DNA of 64,000 nt from Fibrobacterales bacterium Fibro_02 (GCA_001603905.1 LVAE01000003.1:16262-80261), one strand, 5' to 3'; positions 45,823 to 55,268 are shown, numbered from the stretch's first letter. Numbers and translations: made by a program. Notes: generated by a model not told the origin, from the sequence alone.

Positions 45823-46557
45823 TTATTCTACCGACTTGCCCTTTTCGACTGCATCGGCAAGGGACATGCCAGTAAATTCCTGGGCGCTGAACCAGCGGCC
45901 GCTCTTCTTGTCGTCAAGAAGCACAGAGACCATAGAGCCCGGAATCACGGATTCGGGAGCGTTAGGAGCATTAGGACCGCCAAGGTCCGTGCGGAGCCAA
46001 CCCGGATCCATCACGTTCATCATCACGTCGGTGCCGTTCAGCTTGCAGGCGAAATCCTTCACGAACTTGGTGAGGGCGGCCTTCGCGCAGGCGTAACCCA
46101 TAAGTTCAGGCTCATTCGCGATGCCGCTCGTAGTGAGCTGCATACGGCCAAAGCCACGCTGAATCATCCCCGGCAAGAAATGGTAGGCAATCTTGATGGG
46201 AGCAAAGAAGTTCACCGCCATGGCATGGTGGAAATCGTCCATCGTATTGGTGAGGTAATCGGAGAAGTAGTGGCTCATAAGGCCCGCGTTGTTGAACACG
46301 AGGTCCACCTGCACTCCCCAGCTGTCGATTTCGGCGAGGGCTGCATCAATTTCAGCTTCGTTCTCGAGGTTGCAGCCCACGGCGCGGACTTCAACACCAT
46401 ACTTCTTGAGTTCGGCAATCACCGGTTCGGCATGGGCCTTGTCGCGACCCTGCAAAATGATGTTCGCACCGAGTTTCGCCATTTCGATAGCGGTGAGACG
46501 GCCAACCCCGCGGCAACCGCCGGTGATCAAGGTCCATTTGCCCTTCACATCGATCAT
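45823..46557 (-). CDS. Short-chain dehydrogenase/reductase
   Basis: The protein has 244 residues in the classical SDR layout: cofactor loop LITGGCRGVGR, NNAGLMSHYF, the catalytic Ser in LTTSGIANEPE and the YACAK catalytic Tyr-Lys pair, then DPGWLRTDLGG. The Arg in the glycine loop and the GRD after the second strand suggest NADP(H). The substrate is unknown. AGGATGG (46560-46566 on the minus strand) serves as the ribosome site. It is convergent to tgt. Confidence 0.88.
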   Translation of the reverse strand: MIDVKGKWTLITGGCRGVGRLTAIEMAKLGANIILQGRDKAHAEPVIAELKKYGVEVRAVGCNLENEAEIDAALAEIDSWGVQVDLVFNNAGLMSHYFSDYLTNTMDDFHHAMAVNFFAPIKIAYHFLPGMIQRGFGRMQLTTSGIANEPELMGYACAKAALTKFVKDFACKLNGTDVMMNVMDPGWLRTDLGGPNAPNAPESVIPGSMVSVLLDDKKSGRWFSAQEFTGMSLADAVEKGKSVE

Positions 46558-46710
46558 AATCCATCCTTTTTATTTTAACGGTGAAACAATCCGCCGTATT
46601 TCCAAATAAAAAAATAGACTTTCGCACCCCAAAAAGCAAAACAAAACCGCCCTTTTCTGTATACAAAAGTAAAGGGAAGATCTTTCATTCCTTAAGCAGG
46701 AATGCAGCCA

Positions 46711-46820
46711 CTGGATCCCGCCCCATACTGGGGCAGGATGACGAACGGGGATACTGAAGCTGGATGACGTATGGGATTACTGTTGCATGACGGACGGGGG
46801 GTACTGAAGCTGGATGACGA
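46711..46820. repeat. Cluster of degenerate GGATCCCG / GGATGACG repeats
   Basis: CTGGATCCCGCCCC...GGGGCAGGATGACG (46711-46743) is followed by two copies of TACTGAAGCTGGATGACG (46752-46769 and 46802-46819) and a partial GCATGACGGACGGGG between them. The rest of the 325-base gap from 46558 shows no gene. Confidence 0.75.
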
Positions 46821-46833
46821 ACGGACATAAGTG

Positions 46834-46862
46834 CAAAAATCCCCGGCCATGCCGGGGATTTC
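46834..46862 (-). terminator. Intrinsic terminator after the fibro-slime gene
   Basis: AAATCCCCGGC and GCCGGGGATTT form an 11-base-pair stem around CAT (46838-46862); the minus strand continues TTTTTGC. Confidence 0.85.
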
Positions 46863-46882
46863 AGATTTAAATTTGCCAGAAA

Positions 46883-49597
46883 TTACTTGTGCTTGCTGCG
46901 CTTGTAACCGAAGCGATAGGTATCGCTCGAACGGCTATAGAACACGGTGTTGTCCTGCGGAGTTGCACCCACCACAAGGCAATGCGTCGTTTCTTCCTGA
47001 ACGAAGGTCACCTGGTAGATGTAAGGACCCGTTGCGAGCAGGCGGCCATTCTGCGAGACCGGATACATCTTGACGGTAATCCATGCGGCACCGGTTTCGC
47101 CATAGAGCGGCTTGGTGCATCCGCTCGGATGCGTTTCAGTACCCAGAGCCTTATGCAGCATTTCTTCGGTCACGACCTGCTGGTACTGGCTCACGAAATG
47201 ACCCAGGTGGTCAAAGACGCGCACGTTCAAGCGGAACGGACCAGAAACCGGGTAAGCAATACTGGTGCAGCTTTCGTTGGAGCCATCACCAGCACCGTAG
47301 CACATTCCAGAGGCGCCTGCATCATTGCCACCGACAAATGCGGTCGTCTGGTTTCCAGTAGAACCACCTTCCGGTGCAGCAGCAGAGTAAACCTTCTTTT
47401 CTGCGGGGGTCAAGTCAAGCGGGTTTCCGTTGCGGCCCTTACCGGCAGGAATAGAAGCGATCAACAGGTCGGCCGTGTAGTTCAGCGGCAGCTCACCGGA
47501 ATTGTTGTCTGCAATCTGGGTAAGGACACTGGACTGACCCGTAAAGTCCGGACGTTCAATGAGGGAGTCAAGCGTAAACGAAGCCACCTTGGTGTTAGCC
47601 ACGAGCTTGGTGTTTGCCCAGTCTTCGTAAGTGTTGGGAGGACCAGTCACACCCTTGCCAGAAGAAGACATAACAGTGAAGCTCATCTTTTCGGCCCAAC
47701 CCATCAACTGGCTCCAGACTTCGGAATACAGGGCAGCGGCATCTTCATCAGATGTAAGGCCATCGGTCTTCGGGTAGTTGAACGCAATCTTGTCGTTACC
47801 CACGATACCGGTTTCAACAACATTACCCTGCAGGTCCATCAGGACACCCGTGAAGTCATACTGCACACCGGAGGACCCCTTGTTCTGACCCTGCTGCACC
47901 GTAGTGATATAGTAGCCATAGACAACCTTGGACTTCGAGCCGTCGGCATTTTCAACTTCTCTCATGACGAGGATAGCCGGCTGTCCAGAGGACTGCATCA
48001 TAGCAAGCGTATTGTCATCCAGGGTCGTATTCAGGAGCATGCTCACGTTCTGGTTACCGTTTTCATCAACGGTGACCACCACGCTACCGACAGCCGGCTG
48101 ACCGTAACGGGACGGAGCAAGTTCAGAAAGGGACGTTCTAATATAGATGTTGGAACCATCGGTCTGGCGGTCTGCATAGAAGAAGTGCAGATGGTGCCAG
48201 GTATTGTCGGCCCAACCCGTAGCGTCAGTTGCGCCTTCGCAGTTGGAGTCACCGGCCAGCGGTTCACCCGGATGGCAACCATGGTTATTCAAAGCAAGCG
48301 TCTGGATGTTCACGCTACCCGGAGCAGACAAGTGGGTACCACCCAAATCCACCGCGAGCACACCGTCCACATAGATCCACATGTCATCGTCACCAGCGAA
48401 TTCAAAGACTTCGGGAGTCGGAATCTGGTTTGCGGCACGATACTTGAACTTGGCATAACCCATCATCGTGAATGCATAGTTACGCAGGTGCTTCCAGCCG
48501 AGATCGCCGTGAGCCTGCGCAGCGCTCCATGCGGCGCTACCATAAGGAGTGATATTCGTGGTAGAACGGACGCCATCGCCATAGACAATTCCGGACATCG
48601 GGCCCGAAACAGCACGAGGACCGCCATTCTGCAGCCAAGACGTGCAAAGGGCGTAGGTATTGGCTCCCTGGAAGTCTGTCTGGGTCTTGTTGTACTGGTA
48701 TTCATACGGCGGGCAGAAAATGGAAAGACTCTGCGGGCCATACTGAGTACACTTTCTAACACCCTGTGCATCCGGTTCCTGAATATCCGGATTGCAGACC
48801 TTGGGCTGAATCCACTTCTTTGTCACCGGATCAATAGAATCGAGAGGCGAGTAACCACCGTTATTGTAGTTATAGTCGTAGATGTAGTAGTTCGAGTTCG
48901 GATCCTTCGGGATATCCATCGTGGTATTCGTTCTCAAGTTCCAGTCAGGAACATCGTTGTACCACTGGTCGAAGAACTGGTTATCGCAAAGATCATTCAG
49001 CTTTTGGATATGGGCACCATCATACATGTCGCGTTCGCCCGTTTCCGGATTGGGATCGTCAAAGCGCATATAGGTCTGGACCATCCCAGGGGTGTAGTAC
49101 ACCGGGTTTGCCCAATAGGTCTTGTTGTTCAGGCAGACAAAGCCACTCACCGTATTCAAAGCGTTTTTATAACCGCGCTGCGTAATACCTGCAACAGTCG
49201 AAGTTTCACATTCACCGTATTCCAGGGTCTCATCCGTAGAGGCGGTCTGCAAATAAAGCGGCAAAATCGGGTTCAAGGTCTTCGGGTGGCCGTCGCGGGC
49301 GATCAAGGCACCCGTCTGGGATTCCTTGTTACCGCAGGTCGTATGATAAGCAGTCTTGCCGAGCCACGTGGCATCGTAACCATAAAGGTTCATCACCGCC
49401 GAACCGGCAACATAGTTATAAATGTTGTTAGCGTGCTTAACGGCTTCTTCCGAGAAGTTTTCAAAGTCCGGATGATTCGGCTGGAAATCGCGAATCACAA
49501 TATCCAACTGGCGAATGTCGTCTACCGCATAGAGCATCGATGCACAACCGATTACAGCACCGATAACATTCTTACCTTTTTTACCAAACAGCTTCAT
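46883..49597 (-). CDS. Secreted fibro-slime domain protein with FGYKR C-terminus
   Basis: The 904-residue product begins MKLFGKKGKNVIGAVIGC with a signal-like hydrophobic segment ending near LYA. The fibro-slime/PA14-like domain (about residues 340-490) contains FEFAGDDDMWIYVDGVLAVDLGG, which I read as FEFAGDDDMWIY plus VDGVLAVDLGG, and FFYADRQTDGSNIYIRTSL; this pattern is known from Fibrobacter adhesion proteins and from slime-mould proteins. Up to about 340 the sequence is unusual, with many Asn, Tyr and Cys. A C-terminal Ig/FlgD-like domain (NVRVFDHLGHFVSQY to TGPYIYQVTF) ends FGYKRSKHK, as in the two cadherin-like proteins. GGAG precedes ATG 49597; a minus-strand TATATTTA at 49647-49640 may be its -7 box. 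Confidence 0.88.
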   Translation of the reverse strand: MKLFGKKGKNVIGAVIGCASMLYAVDDIRQLDIVIRDFQPNHPDFENFSEEAVKHANNIYNYVAGSAVMNLYGYDATWLGKTAYHTTCGNKESQTGALIARDGHPKTLNPILPLYLQTASTDETLEYGECETSTVAGITQRGYKNALNTVSGFVCLNNKTYWANPVYYTPGMVQTYMRFDDPNPETGERDMYDGAHIQKLNDLCDNQFFDQWYNDVPDWNLRTNTTMDIPKDPNSNYYIYDYNYNNGGYSPLDSIDPVTKKWIQPKVCNPDIQEPDAQGVRKCTQYGPQSLSIFCPPYEYQYNKTQTDFQGANTYALCTSWLQNGGPRAVSGPMSGIVYGDGVRSTTNITPYGSAAWSAAQAHGDLGWKHLRNYAFTMMGYAKFKYRAANQIPTPEVFEFAGDDDMWIYVDGVLAVDLGGTHLSAPGSVNIQTLALNNHGCHPGEPLAGDSNCEGATDATGWADNTWHHLHFFYADRQTDGSNIYIRTSLSELAPSRYGQPAVGSVVVTVDENGNQNVSMLLNTTLDDNTLAMMQSSGQPAILVMREVENADGSKSKVVYGYYITTVQQGQNKGSSGVQYDFTGVLMDLQGNVVETGIVGNDKIAFNYPKTDGLTSDEDAAALYSEVWSQLMGWAEKMSFTVMSSSGKGVTGPPNTYEDWANTKLVANTKVASFTLDSLIERPDFTGQSSVLTQIADNNSGELPLNYTADLLIASIPAGKGRNGNPLDLTPAEKKVYSAAAPEGGSTGNQTTAFVGGNDAGASGMCYGAGDGSNESCTSIAYPVSGPFRLNVRVFDHLGHFVSQYQQVVTEEMLHKALGTETHPSGCTKPLYGETGAAWITVKMYPVSQNGRLLATGPYIYQVTFVQEETTHCLVVGATPQDNTVFYSRSSDTYRFGYKRSKHK

Positions 49598-49812
49598 AAT
49601 ATCTCCACACCTTAAAGATGGGTTAAAAACATTCACCCCTAAATATACACCTTTTTCAACCCGATTTAAAACGCCTTTTTTGAAAAAAAAAGGAAAAACA
49701 GCCACTTTGACGATTTCGGGTGACCGGTTTTACGCCATTTTGAACAGACACCGGGAGATTTTGGCTCATTTTTTGTTTTTTGCGCCCTAAATATTCTAAA
49801 TAGTAGGACAAG

Positions 49813-50466
49813 ATGTCAATTTCTTCCCTATTTACAATCGCAATCGCCGCTATCCTTTTACGCATTTTTTGGTTAAAAATCAAGGACGCCAACATGAAGG
49901 GCGAAGGATTCAAGCGACTAGCCCCCAAAGACCAACTCGCCGTGCTCAAGGAATGCCTCCTGAACAACCCGACCAACGGGAACTTACAGAATCTGAAAAA
50001 TTTTTGCACCAAAATGGGGACGGACCTAGATACCGAGTCCTACCGCCCCTTCATGCAGAAACAGCTGGAACTGACAAGAAAAAAAGATGCCCTCGCCGAG
50101 GACAACGAACTTTTTGGCGCCGAAGCAGCCTGGATGGATCGCATCCGTCCATTGGAATTCGAAGAAGCGGAATCAGCCCGTCAAGAAGGGCGTCACGAAG
50201 ATTTTATCCTGAGGACCCTGGAAGGAATCGCACGACTCTACTCGGACGAAGCGATTCTTAAGGAACTGGGCAATCTCGAAGCCGACTACCCCAAGGCGAA
50301 CGAACTCGCCCAAGGCTACCGGGACCTAATGGAACTACGCGACACAAGCGGAGCCGACGACGACTCGCTCGCCAAGTTGCGCAACGCCAAGGCCGCCTGG
50401 GAAGAAAAACTGTTACAAATCGACCTCGCGGATTCCACGGAACCCCAACAGGATAGCGTCCCGTGA
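49813..50466 (+). CDS. Hypothetical membrane-anchored helical protein
   Basis: The 217-residue protein starts with one transmembrane segment (SLFTIAIAAILLRIFWL, about 4-20) followed by a soluble, charged, mostly helical part (LKECLLNNPTNGNLQNL, EEAESARQEGRHEDF, LEGIARLYSDEAI) that could be a TPR-like or coiled-coil array. No family is recognised. Its stop overlaps the GTG start of the topoisomerase gene (GTGA), so the two are translationally coupled. Confidence 0.7.
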   Translation: MSISSLFTIAIAAILLRIFWLKIKDANMKGEGFKRLAPKDQLAVLKECLLNNPTNGNLQNLKNFCTKMGTDLDTESYRPFMQKQLELTRKKDALAEDNELFGAEAAWMDRIRPLEFEEAESARQEGRHEDFILRTLEGIARLYSDEAILKELGNLEADYPKANELAQGYRDLMELRDTSGADDDSLAKLRNAKAAWEEKLLQIDLADSTEPQQDSVP

Positions 50467-53297
50467 TTCTGCTTGTTGCCGAAAAGCCCTCCGTCGCAAA
50501 CCAGCACTACCGCCCGATGCTCGAACGCCTGGAAGGTGAAAAATTCACCCAGGGCGACGGTTGCCTAATTGGCAAGAACCACTGCATTACCTGGTGCGTG
50601 GGTCACCTGATTACGCTTGCGCCGCTGGACGCCTACCCCGGCTTTGAAGGCGGATGGAGACTTTCGAACCTGCCGCTGCTGCCCGAAAAATTCCGACTGA
50701 TGGAAATCGAGAGCACCAAGAAGCAGCTAAACGTGGTGCGACAGATGATGGAGCAGGCAGACGTACTCGTGAACGGCGCGGACGCCGGACGCGAAGGAAA
50801 CCTGATTTTTGACCTGATCCTTGACTACACCCCCACCTTCAAGCAGAAGACCATCAAGCGACTCTGGGTCAACAGCTACGTGGCAAAGGACCTCGACAAG
50901 GCCTGGAAAAATCTGGAAGACGCCACCCAACGCGTGAACCTGAGCTATGCCGCCCGCCTAAGGCAACGAGCCGACTGGATGGTAGGGTTGAACGCCACGC
51001 GAGCCTACACCTTGACGGCCGGTCGCGGAAAGATGATTTCGGTGGGACGCGTACAGACACCGACCCTGAACCTGGTCGTGGAACGCGACACCATCGTGGA
51101 GCAGTTCAAGGAACTGTATTATTATAGCGTCGTCGGAACCTGGAAAGGATTCCAGGCTCAGTACCTCGCAGAAGATAAAGTTGCAGTTTTCGAAAAAGAG
51201 GCCGGGGCGAACGCCGTAGTGACACGGTGCAGTCCTCCTGCCGATATTGCGATTGCAAAAATCGATACGCAGCAAAAGAAGCAGTTTCCACAGAAGCCTT
51301 TCGACCTCACGGAGTTGCAGAAAGAAGGCAACAAGCGATTCAAATATAGCGCCCAGCAGGTACTTGACTGCGCACAGAACTTATACGAAAAGAAGTTGCT
51401 CACCTACCCGCGTACCGACTCGCAGTACCTGCCCGACAACATGAAGCAGGAAGCCTACGCTCTTGCGCAAAGGCTTGCGACGCCCGAACAGAAAGGCGTG
51501 ATGCGAAGCGCCGAAGAAAACTTCGTCTTCATCAATTCGAGCAAAGTCACGGACCACTACGCGATTATCCCGACGGGAGAAGTTCCAAACGGACTCCCTG
51601 AAATGGAACAGAAAATCTACGAACTCGCGAAGGAACGCTTTGTACAGGCTTGGCTGAAGCCGTATGTCTGGAACGAAATGGAAGTCATCCTGAATGCGCA
51701 GGCAGGCAGTTCGACAGGCACACCGACCTTGGATATTTTCCGTCTAAAGCTCAAGCAGAACGAGGATTTAGGATTCCGCGCGCTAGTGAAGGAAGAGGCG
51801 AAAGGCAAGAAAAAGAAAAAGGGAGATTCCGGCTCGGAGGCCGGAATGACAGACGGTGGCGCAACAGCCGAAGGCAAAGGCGACAGCGACGAAATCACGA
51901 ACCTAGTCGAAAGTTTCCCCGAATGGAATGTCGGCGACCACGCCCCATTCGACAGCATCGAACTGCAAAAGAAAAAGAAAAGCAAGCCCAAGTACTACAC
52001 CGAGGCAACGCTCCTTGCCGCGATGAAGACGGCAGGAAAGCAAATTGAGAACGAAGAACTCGCCGAAGCCATGAAGGACCGCGGGCTCGGAACGCCGGCA
52101 ACCCAGGCGGGCATCATCGAAACCCTCAAGAAACGCGGATTTATCGAAGCGCAAAAGAACTATCTCGTAAGTACCGCCCGCGGCCGCGAAGTCATCGAGT
52201 TGATGGACGAAAAGGTAAAATCGCCCGAGATGACAGGCGAATGGGAATACCAGCTTTCGCAGGTCGAAAAAGGCAAGCTTTCACCGGTGGAATTCCGCGA
52301 CGGCATCGTGGAATACGTGAAGCAGCTGTTCGCCGACTTACATGCACGATACGGCTGCCAGTTTGAACGCGAGACTGTAACCGACGCCATCAACTGTCCC
52401 AAGTGCGGACAGCCCATGGAAATCGCCCCCTGGGGATACACCTGCAAGAACGAAGCCTGCGCCTTCAAGATCGGGCACACCGTGGCAGGCCGCATGCTCA
52501 GCCACCATGAGATGAAGGAACTGCTCACAAACAAAGCCGTCGGTCCCCTAGTCGGATTCAAGAGCAAAAAAGGAACCGAATTTGCGGCGAAGCTCATCGT
52601 TGACAAGGACTTCAACATTCAATTTGAATTCGAAAGCGACGGCAAGTTCCACGGGCAGAAAACCGAATACAAATGTCCGCTCTGCGGGGCCGTTCTCGAA
52701 GAAAACAAGAACGCAATTTTCTGTACTGCGACTAAGGATCCCGGCACTACGGCCGGGATGACAAATGAGGGGACTGTCGCAACGACAAATGACGGTGCGG
52801 GAGATTGCAACTTTACGCTGTTCAAGACAGTCGCGGGACACATGCTCACCGTCGCAGAAATCGGCGAACTTTTCACCAACGGGGCTACCCCGCTGATCCA
52901 GGATTTCAAGAGCAAGAAAGGCGCTGTCTTTACCGCACGTCTCAAGTGGGGCGAAGGAGCCGACAAGGGTCGCGCCATCTTCGAATTTCTGCACCGGAAC
53001 CTCCCCTGCCCCGTCTGTGGCGACCAGCTACGGTTCCGCAGCGGAACGACTTCGCAAGGCAACGAAACGCACGCCGCCTTCGTCTGCATGAACCCGCAAT
53101 GCGGCTATGGTATTCCGCAGATATTCTACCAGCGTAAATTCAGCGACGAAGAAGTCGAAGGATTGCTCAAGAACAAGTGCACCCCCGTACTGGAGCCGTT
53201 CAAGAAGAACGACACCACCTTCCGCGCAGCCCTCGAAATAAGGGAAGGCGGGAAAATCGGTTTCAACAAGTTAACCGTCGAAGTCATTAACGGCTAG
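50463..53297 (+). CDS. topB: DNA topoisomerase III (type IA), with two repeat-derived inserts
   Basis: The 944-residue enzyme passes single DNA strands through a transient break. TOPRIM starts the protein (LLVAEKPSVANQHY) with acidic NGADAGREGNLIFDLI; WMVGLNATRAYTL, GRVQTPTLNLVVERD and the catalytic Tyr315 in LTYPRTDSQYLP follow. Three C-terminal zinc-finger repeats (CPKCGQP, CPLCGAV, CPVCGDQ) each precede a segment with FKSKKG or FKKNDT. Two short palindromic repeats lie in frame: DSGSEAGMTD (about 454-463, in a Lys/Glu/Gly linker) and DPGTTAGMTN (about 759-768, between Cys pairs of the second finger). The GTG start overlaps the preceding gene; the stop shares CTAG with the convergent MATE gene. 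Confidence 0.93.
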   Translation: MILLVAEKPSVANQHYRPMLERLEGEKFTQGDGCLIGKNHCITWCVGHLITLAPLDAYPGFEGGWRLSNLPLLPEKFRLMEIESTKKQLNVVRQMMEQADVLVNGADAGREGNLIFDLILDYTPTFKQKTIKRLWVNSYVAKDLDKAWKNLEDATQRVNLSYAARLRQRADWMVGLNATRAYTLTAGRGKMISVGRVQTPTLNLVVERDTIVEQFKELYYYSVVGTWKGFQAQYLAEDKVAVFEKEAGANAVVTRCSPPADIAIAKIDTQQKKQFPQKPFDLTELQKEGNKRFKYSAQQVLDCAQNLYEKKLLTYPRTDSQYLPDNMKQEAYALAQRLATPEQKGVMRSAEENFVFINSSKVTDHYAIIPTGEVPNGLPEMEQKIYELAKERFVQAWLKPYVWNEMEVILNAQAGSSTGTPTLDIFRLKLKQNEDLGFRALVKEEAKGKKKKKGDSGSEAGMTDGGATAEGKGDSDEITNLVESFPEWNVGDHAPFDSIELQKKKKSKPKYYTEATLLAAMKTAGKQIENEELAEAMKDRGLGTPATQAGIIETLKKRGFIEAQKNYLVSTARGREVIELMDEKVKSPEMTGEWEYQLSQVEKGKLSPVEFRDGIVEYVKQLFADLHARYGCQFERETVTDAINCPKCGQPMEIAPWGYTCKNEACAFKIGHTVAGRMLSHHEMKELLTNKAVGPLVGFKSKKGTEFAAKLIVDKDFNIQFEFESDGKFHGQKTEYKCPLCGAVLEENKNAIFCTATKDPGTTAGMTNEGTVATTNDGAGDCNFTLFKTVAGHMLTVAEIGELFTNGATPLIQDFKSKKGAVFTARLKWGEGADKGRAIFEFLHRNLPCPVCGDQLRFRSGTTSQGNETHAAFVCMNPQCGYGIPQIFYQRKFSDEEVEGLLKNKCTPVLEPFKKNDTTFRAALEIREGGKIGFNKLTVEVING
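51823..51851. repeat. Palindromic repeat inserted in the topB coding sequence
   Basis: GAGATTCCGGCTCGGAGGCC then GGAATGACAG matches the intergenic GATTCCGG...CCGGAATGACA type. It is read in frame and falls in a flexible linker of the topoisomerase. Confidence 0.85.
52736..52763. repeat. Second palindromic repeat inserted in topB
   Basis: GGATCCCGGCACTACGGCC then GGGATGACA is of the same family, read in frame. The following 37 bases (AATGAGGGGACTGTCGCAAC, then GACAAATGACGG) contain another partial GACAAATGA copy. Confidence 0.85.
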
Positions 53298-54706
53298 ACA
53301 TCCAGGATATGGCGGCGCCACTTGCCGTTTTTCCAGCGAAGCCAGAAAAGAACCGGAGCCGTGCTGTAAACCGCAACGACCGCAATCCAGGCGAGATGCG
53401 CCGGCAAGCCGAACACATAAGCTACCAGATACAGCGATCCCGCCACGCACCAGTTCATAATGGCGCAGGCGAACATGACCCATAGAGTATCGCCCGCTCC
53501 ACGGAGCGCTCCCGCATAAATGACCAGCAGGACTTCTACGAATATGTAGAAGGTCGCTATCCGCAACATAAAGATACTCATGGGACGCGCCGATTCGAAG
53601 ATTGCGATGGCTTCAGCTGACGCCTCGGCCACATCGGGCTTGAAGATATCCGTAAGTATGCCCGGCAGGAATATAAAGAAAATGCCCATCAGCAAGGAAT
53701 AGCCCCAGCCGAGCTTGAGACCCGAATAAGTAGAACGGGAAGCTGCCGCCCCGTCCTTCGCGCCCACATAGCGTCCCACAAGGCTTGTGGAAGCAACTTC
53801 AAGCCCCATCAGGGGAACATAGGCCACCATGTCCCAGTTGAACATCACCGAAGATGCTGTAGCCGACTCAGGACCGAGCGCATGGAACATCAGAATCAGC
53901 AGCTGGAACGCCGACATGTTCAGGAACATTTCGACTCCCGACGGAATTCCCTTTTTCAAAAGTTCCCGCGTCAAGGGCCAGCTGAACGCAAATGCGTAGC
54001 GCGTGCGGAAACGACGATGACAGCTCTTGCCGAAAAATTTAGCGAACAGGATGACGGTCGAAACTAAATTCCCGATAAGTGTCCCGTAAGCAGCGCCCGC
54101 CACGCCCAGAGCAGGAATTGGCCCCATACCGTAAATCAGTACGAAATTGCAGGCAACATTCACGAGCATACCCACGAAGGCAGCCTTCATCACGATTTTC
54201 GTTTCACCGATACCGCTAAAGAAACACGGCGCCACATTGCGCACCAAGTTGATGACGCCACCGAACATCAAGATGTTGAAATAGGTTTTCTGATACTGCA
54301 GCTGGTCTGCCGGCAAATGTTCCATTCCAAAAGCAACGTGTCCTAGAGGAATCGTCAAATACAGGAGCGGCACGCACATCAGCGAGACATAAAGCGCCTG
54401 CATAAACGCTCGGGCGCAGTCCCATCGCCGTTTGCCCCCTAGCCGTTGCGCCACCATGGCGGTCGTGTAACTGATCATCCCCGTAAAGAACATCGTGAGG
54501 GCCAGCTGTACCGCCCCCGCGCCGAGGGCCGCATTCATTTCGGCAGGACCAAGCTTCGAAAGAAACAAGCGATCGATAAAGGTCATCAATGTATCGAACG
54601 ACATTGACAGAAGCATCGGGAGCGCAACAACCAGCACATCCTTCACATCGCCGTTTTTCTTGAACCGAGACGGTCTATAGAACCTATTCAGTATTGCATC
54701 GACCAT
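53294..54706 (-). CDS. MATE-family exporter
   Basis: The 470-residue protein has about twelve transmembrane segments in two similar halves. The start DVLVVALPMLLSMSFDTLMTFIDRLFLSKLG (read in two parts: VLVVALPMLLSM and FIDRLFLSKLG) and FTGMISYTTAMVAQRLGGKR are typical of MATE cation/drug antiporters; GVAGAAYGTLIGNL is the matching motif region in the middle. The exported substrate is unknown. It begins with ATG 54706 and ends in the CTAG shared with topB. Confidence 0.92.
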   Translation of the reverse strand: MVDAILNRFYRPSRFKKNGDVKDVLVVALPMLLSMSFDTLMTFIDRLFLSKLGPAEMNAALGAGAVQLALTMFFTGMISYTTAMVAQRLGGKRRWDCARAFMQALYVSLMCVPLLYLTIPLGHVAFGMEHLPADQLQYQKTYFNILMFGGVINLVRNVAPCFFSGIGETKIVMKAAFVGMLVNVACNFVLIYGMGPIPALGVAGAAYGTLIGNLVSTVILFAKFFGKSCHRRFRTRYAFAFSWPLTRELLKKGIPSGVEMFLNMSAFQLLILMFHALGPESATASSVMFNWDMVAYVPLMGLEVASTSLVGRYVGAKDGAAASRSTYSGLKLGWGYSLLMGIFFIFLPGILTDIFKPDVAEASAEAIAIFESARPMSIFMLRIATFYIFVEVLLVIYAGALRGAGDTLWVMFACAIMNWCVAGSLYLVAYVFGLPAHLAWIAVVAVYSTAPVLFWLRWKNGKWRRHILDV

Positions 54707-54744
54707 AGGGTGGCCAAAGATAGAATTTTTTACACGAGTATTTT

Positions 54745-55158
54745 TTAGAAACCGATGACGGCTTCGGAGATTTCGTTCGCTTCGTCGGAATAGTCATCGG
54801 CATAGTCCGGGATAAATTCGCCCCAGCCGTCGCTCGTACCGCAACCGACCCCCACATCGAGGGACGACCACTTGAAGGCGCCGAAGACATGTTCAAAACG
54901 TTCCATGAGTTCCGCAAAAAAATCCTCGGGGAGTTCATCTTCGATCAGGACCGAGCCGTCCATCGCCAAAAGCTCGCCATCGGGAAGTTCCTCGAAACGG
55001 CATTCGTACTCGTCCATCATCACGTCATCCACCGAATACCACTCACCCGCATCTTCGCTAGGCAAGTCCATTTCGGGGTACTGTTCCATGAGGGCATCAT
55101 AAATTGCCGCGAGTTCCTCGCTCACACCCACGAAACGCATCAAAATTCTACAATTCAT
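54745..55158 (-). CDS. Hypothetical acidic protein
   Basis: The 137-residue product starts MNCRILMRFVGVSEELAAIY at ATG 55158, with AGGAG upstream; the longer frame to 55212 has no such site. It is strongly acidic (many Glu and Asp) with several Trp/Phe, and no signal peptide or membrane segment. There is a GVGCGTSDGWGEF stretch near the end. No family is recognised. It may form a transcript with the MATE gene 38 bases downstream. Confidence 0.65.
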   Translation of the reverse strand: MNCRILMRFVGVSEELAAIYDALMEQYPEMDLPSEDAGEWYSVDDVMMDEYECRFEELPDGELLAMDGSVLIEDELPEDFFAELMERFEHVFGAFKWSSLDVGVGCGTSDGWGEFIPDYADDYSDEANEISEAVIGF

Positions 55159-55231
55159 AAGTTCTCCTGTCCAATCAAAAATAAATATAATTGCGCCTTT
55201 CAAGAAAACCATAGACCTTTTGAAGCGGTTT

Positions 55232-55263
55232 TTGACGCCTCCGAAGTGTTTTTTCTACATTTG
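55232..55263 (+). promoter_or_regulatory. Promoter of metG, with almost no leader
   Basis: TTGACG (55232-55237) and TACATTTG (55256-55263) are 24 bases apart, exactly as at the SRP RNA gene. The ATG follows 6 bases after the second box, so the message is probably leaderless. Confidence 0.65.
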
Positions 55264-55268
55264 AGCGC

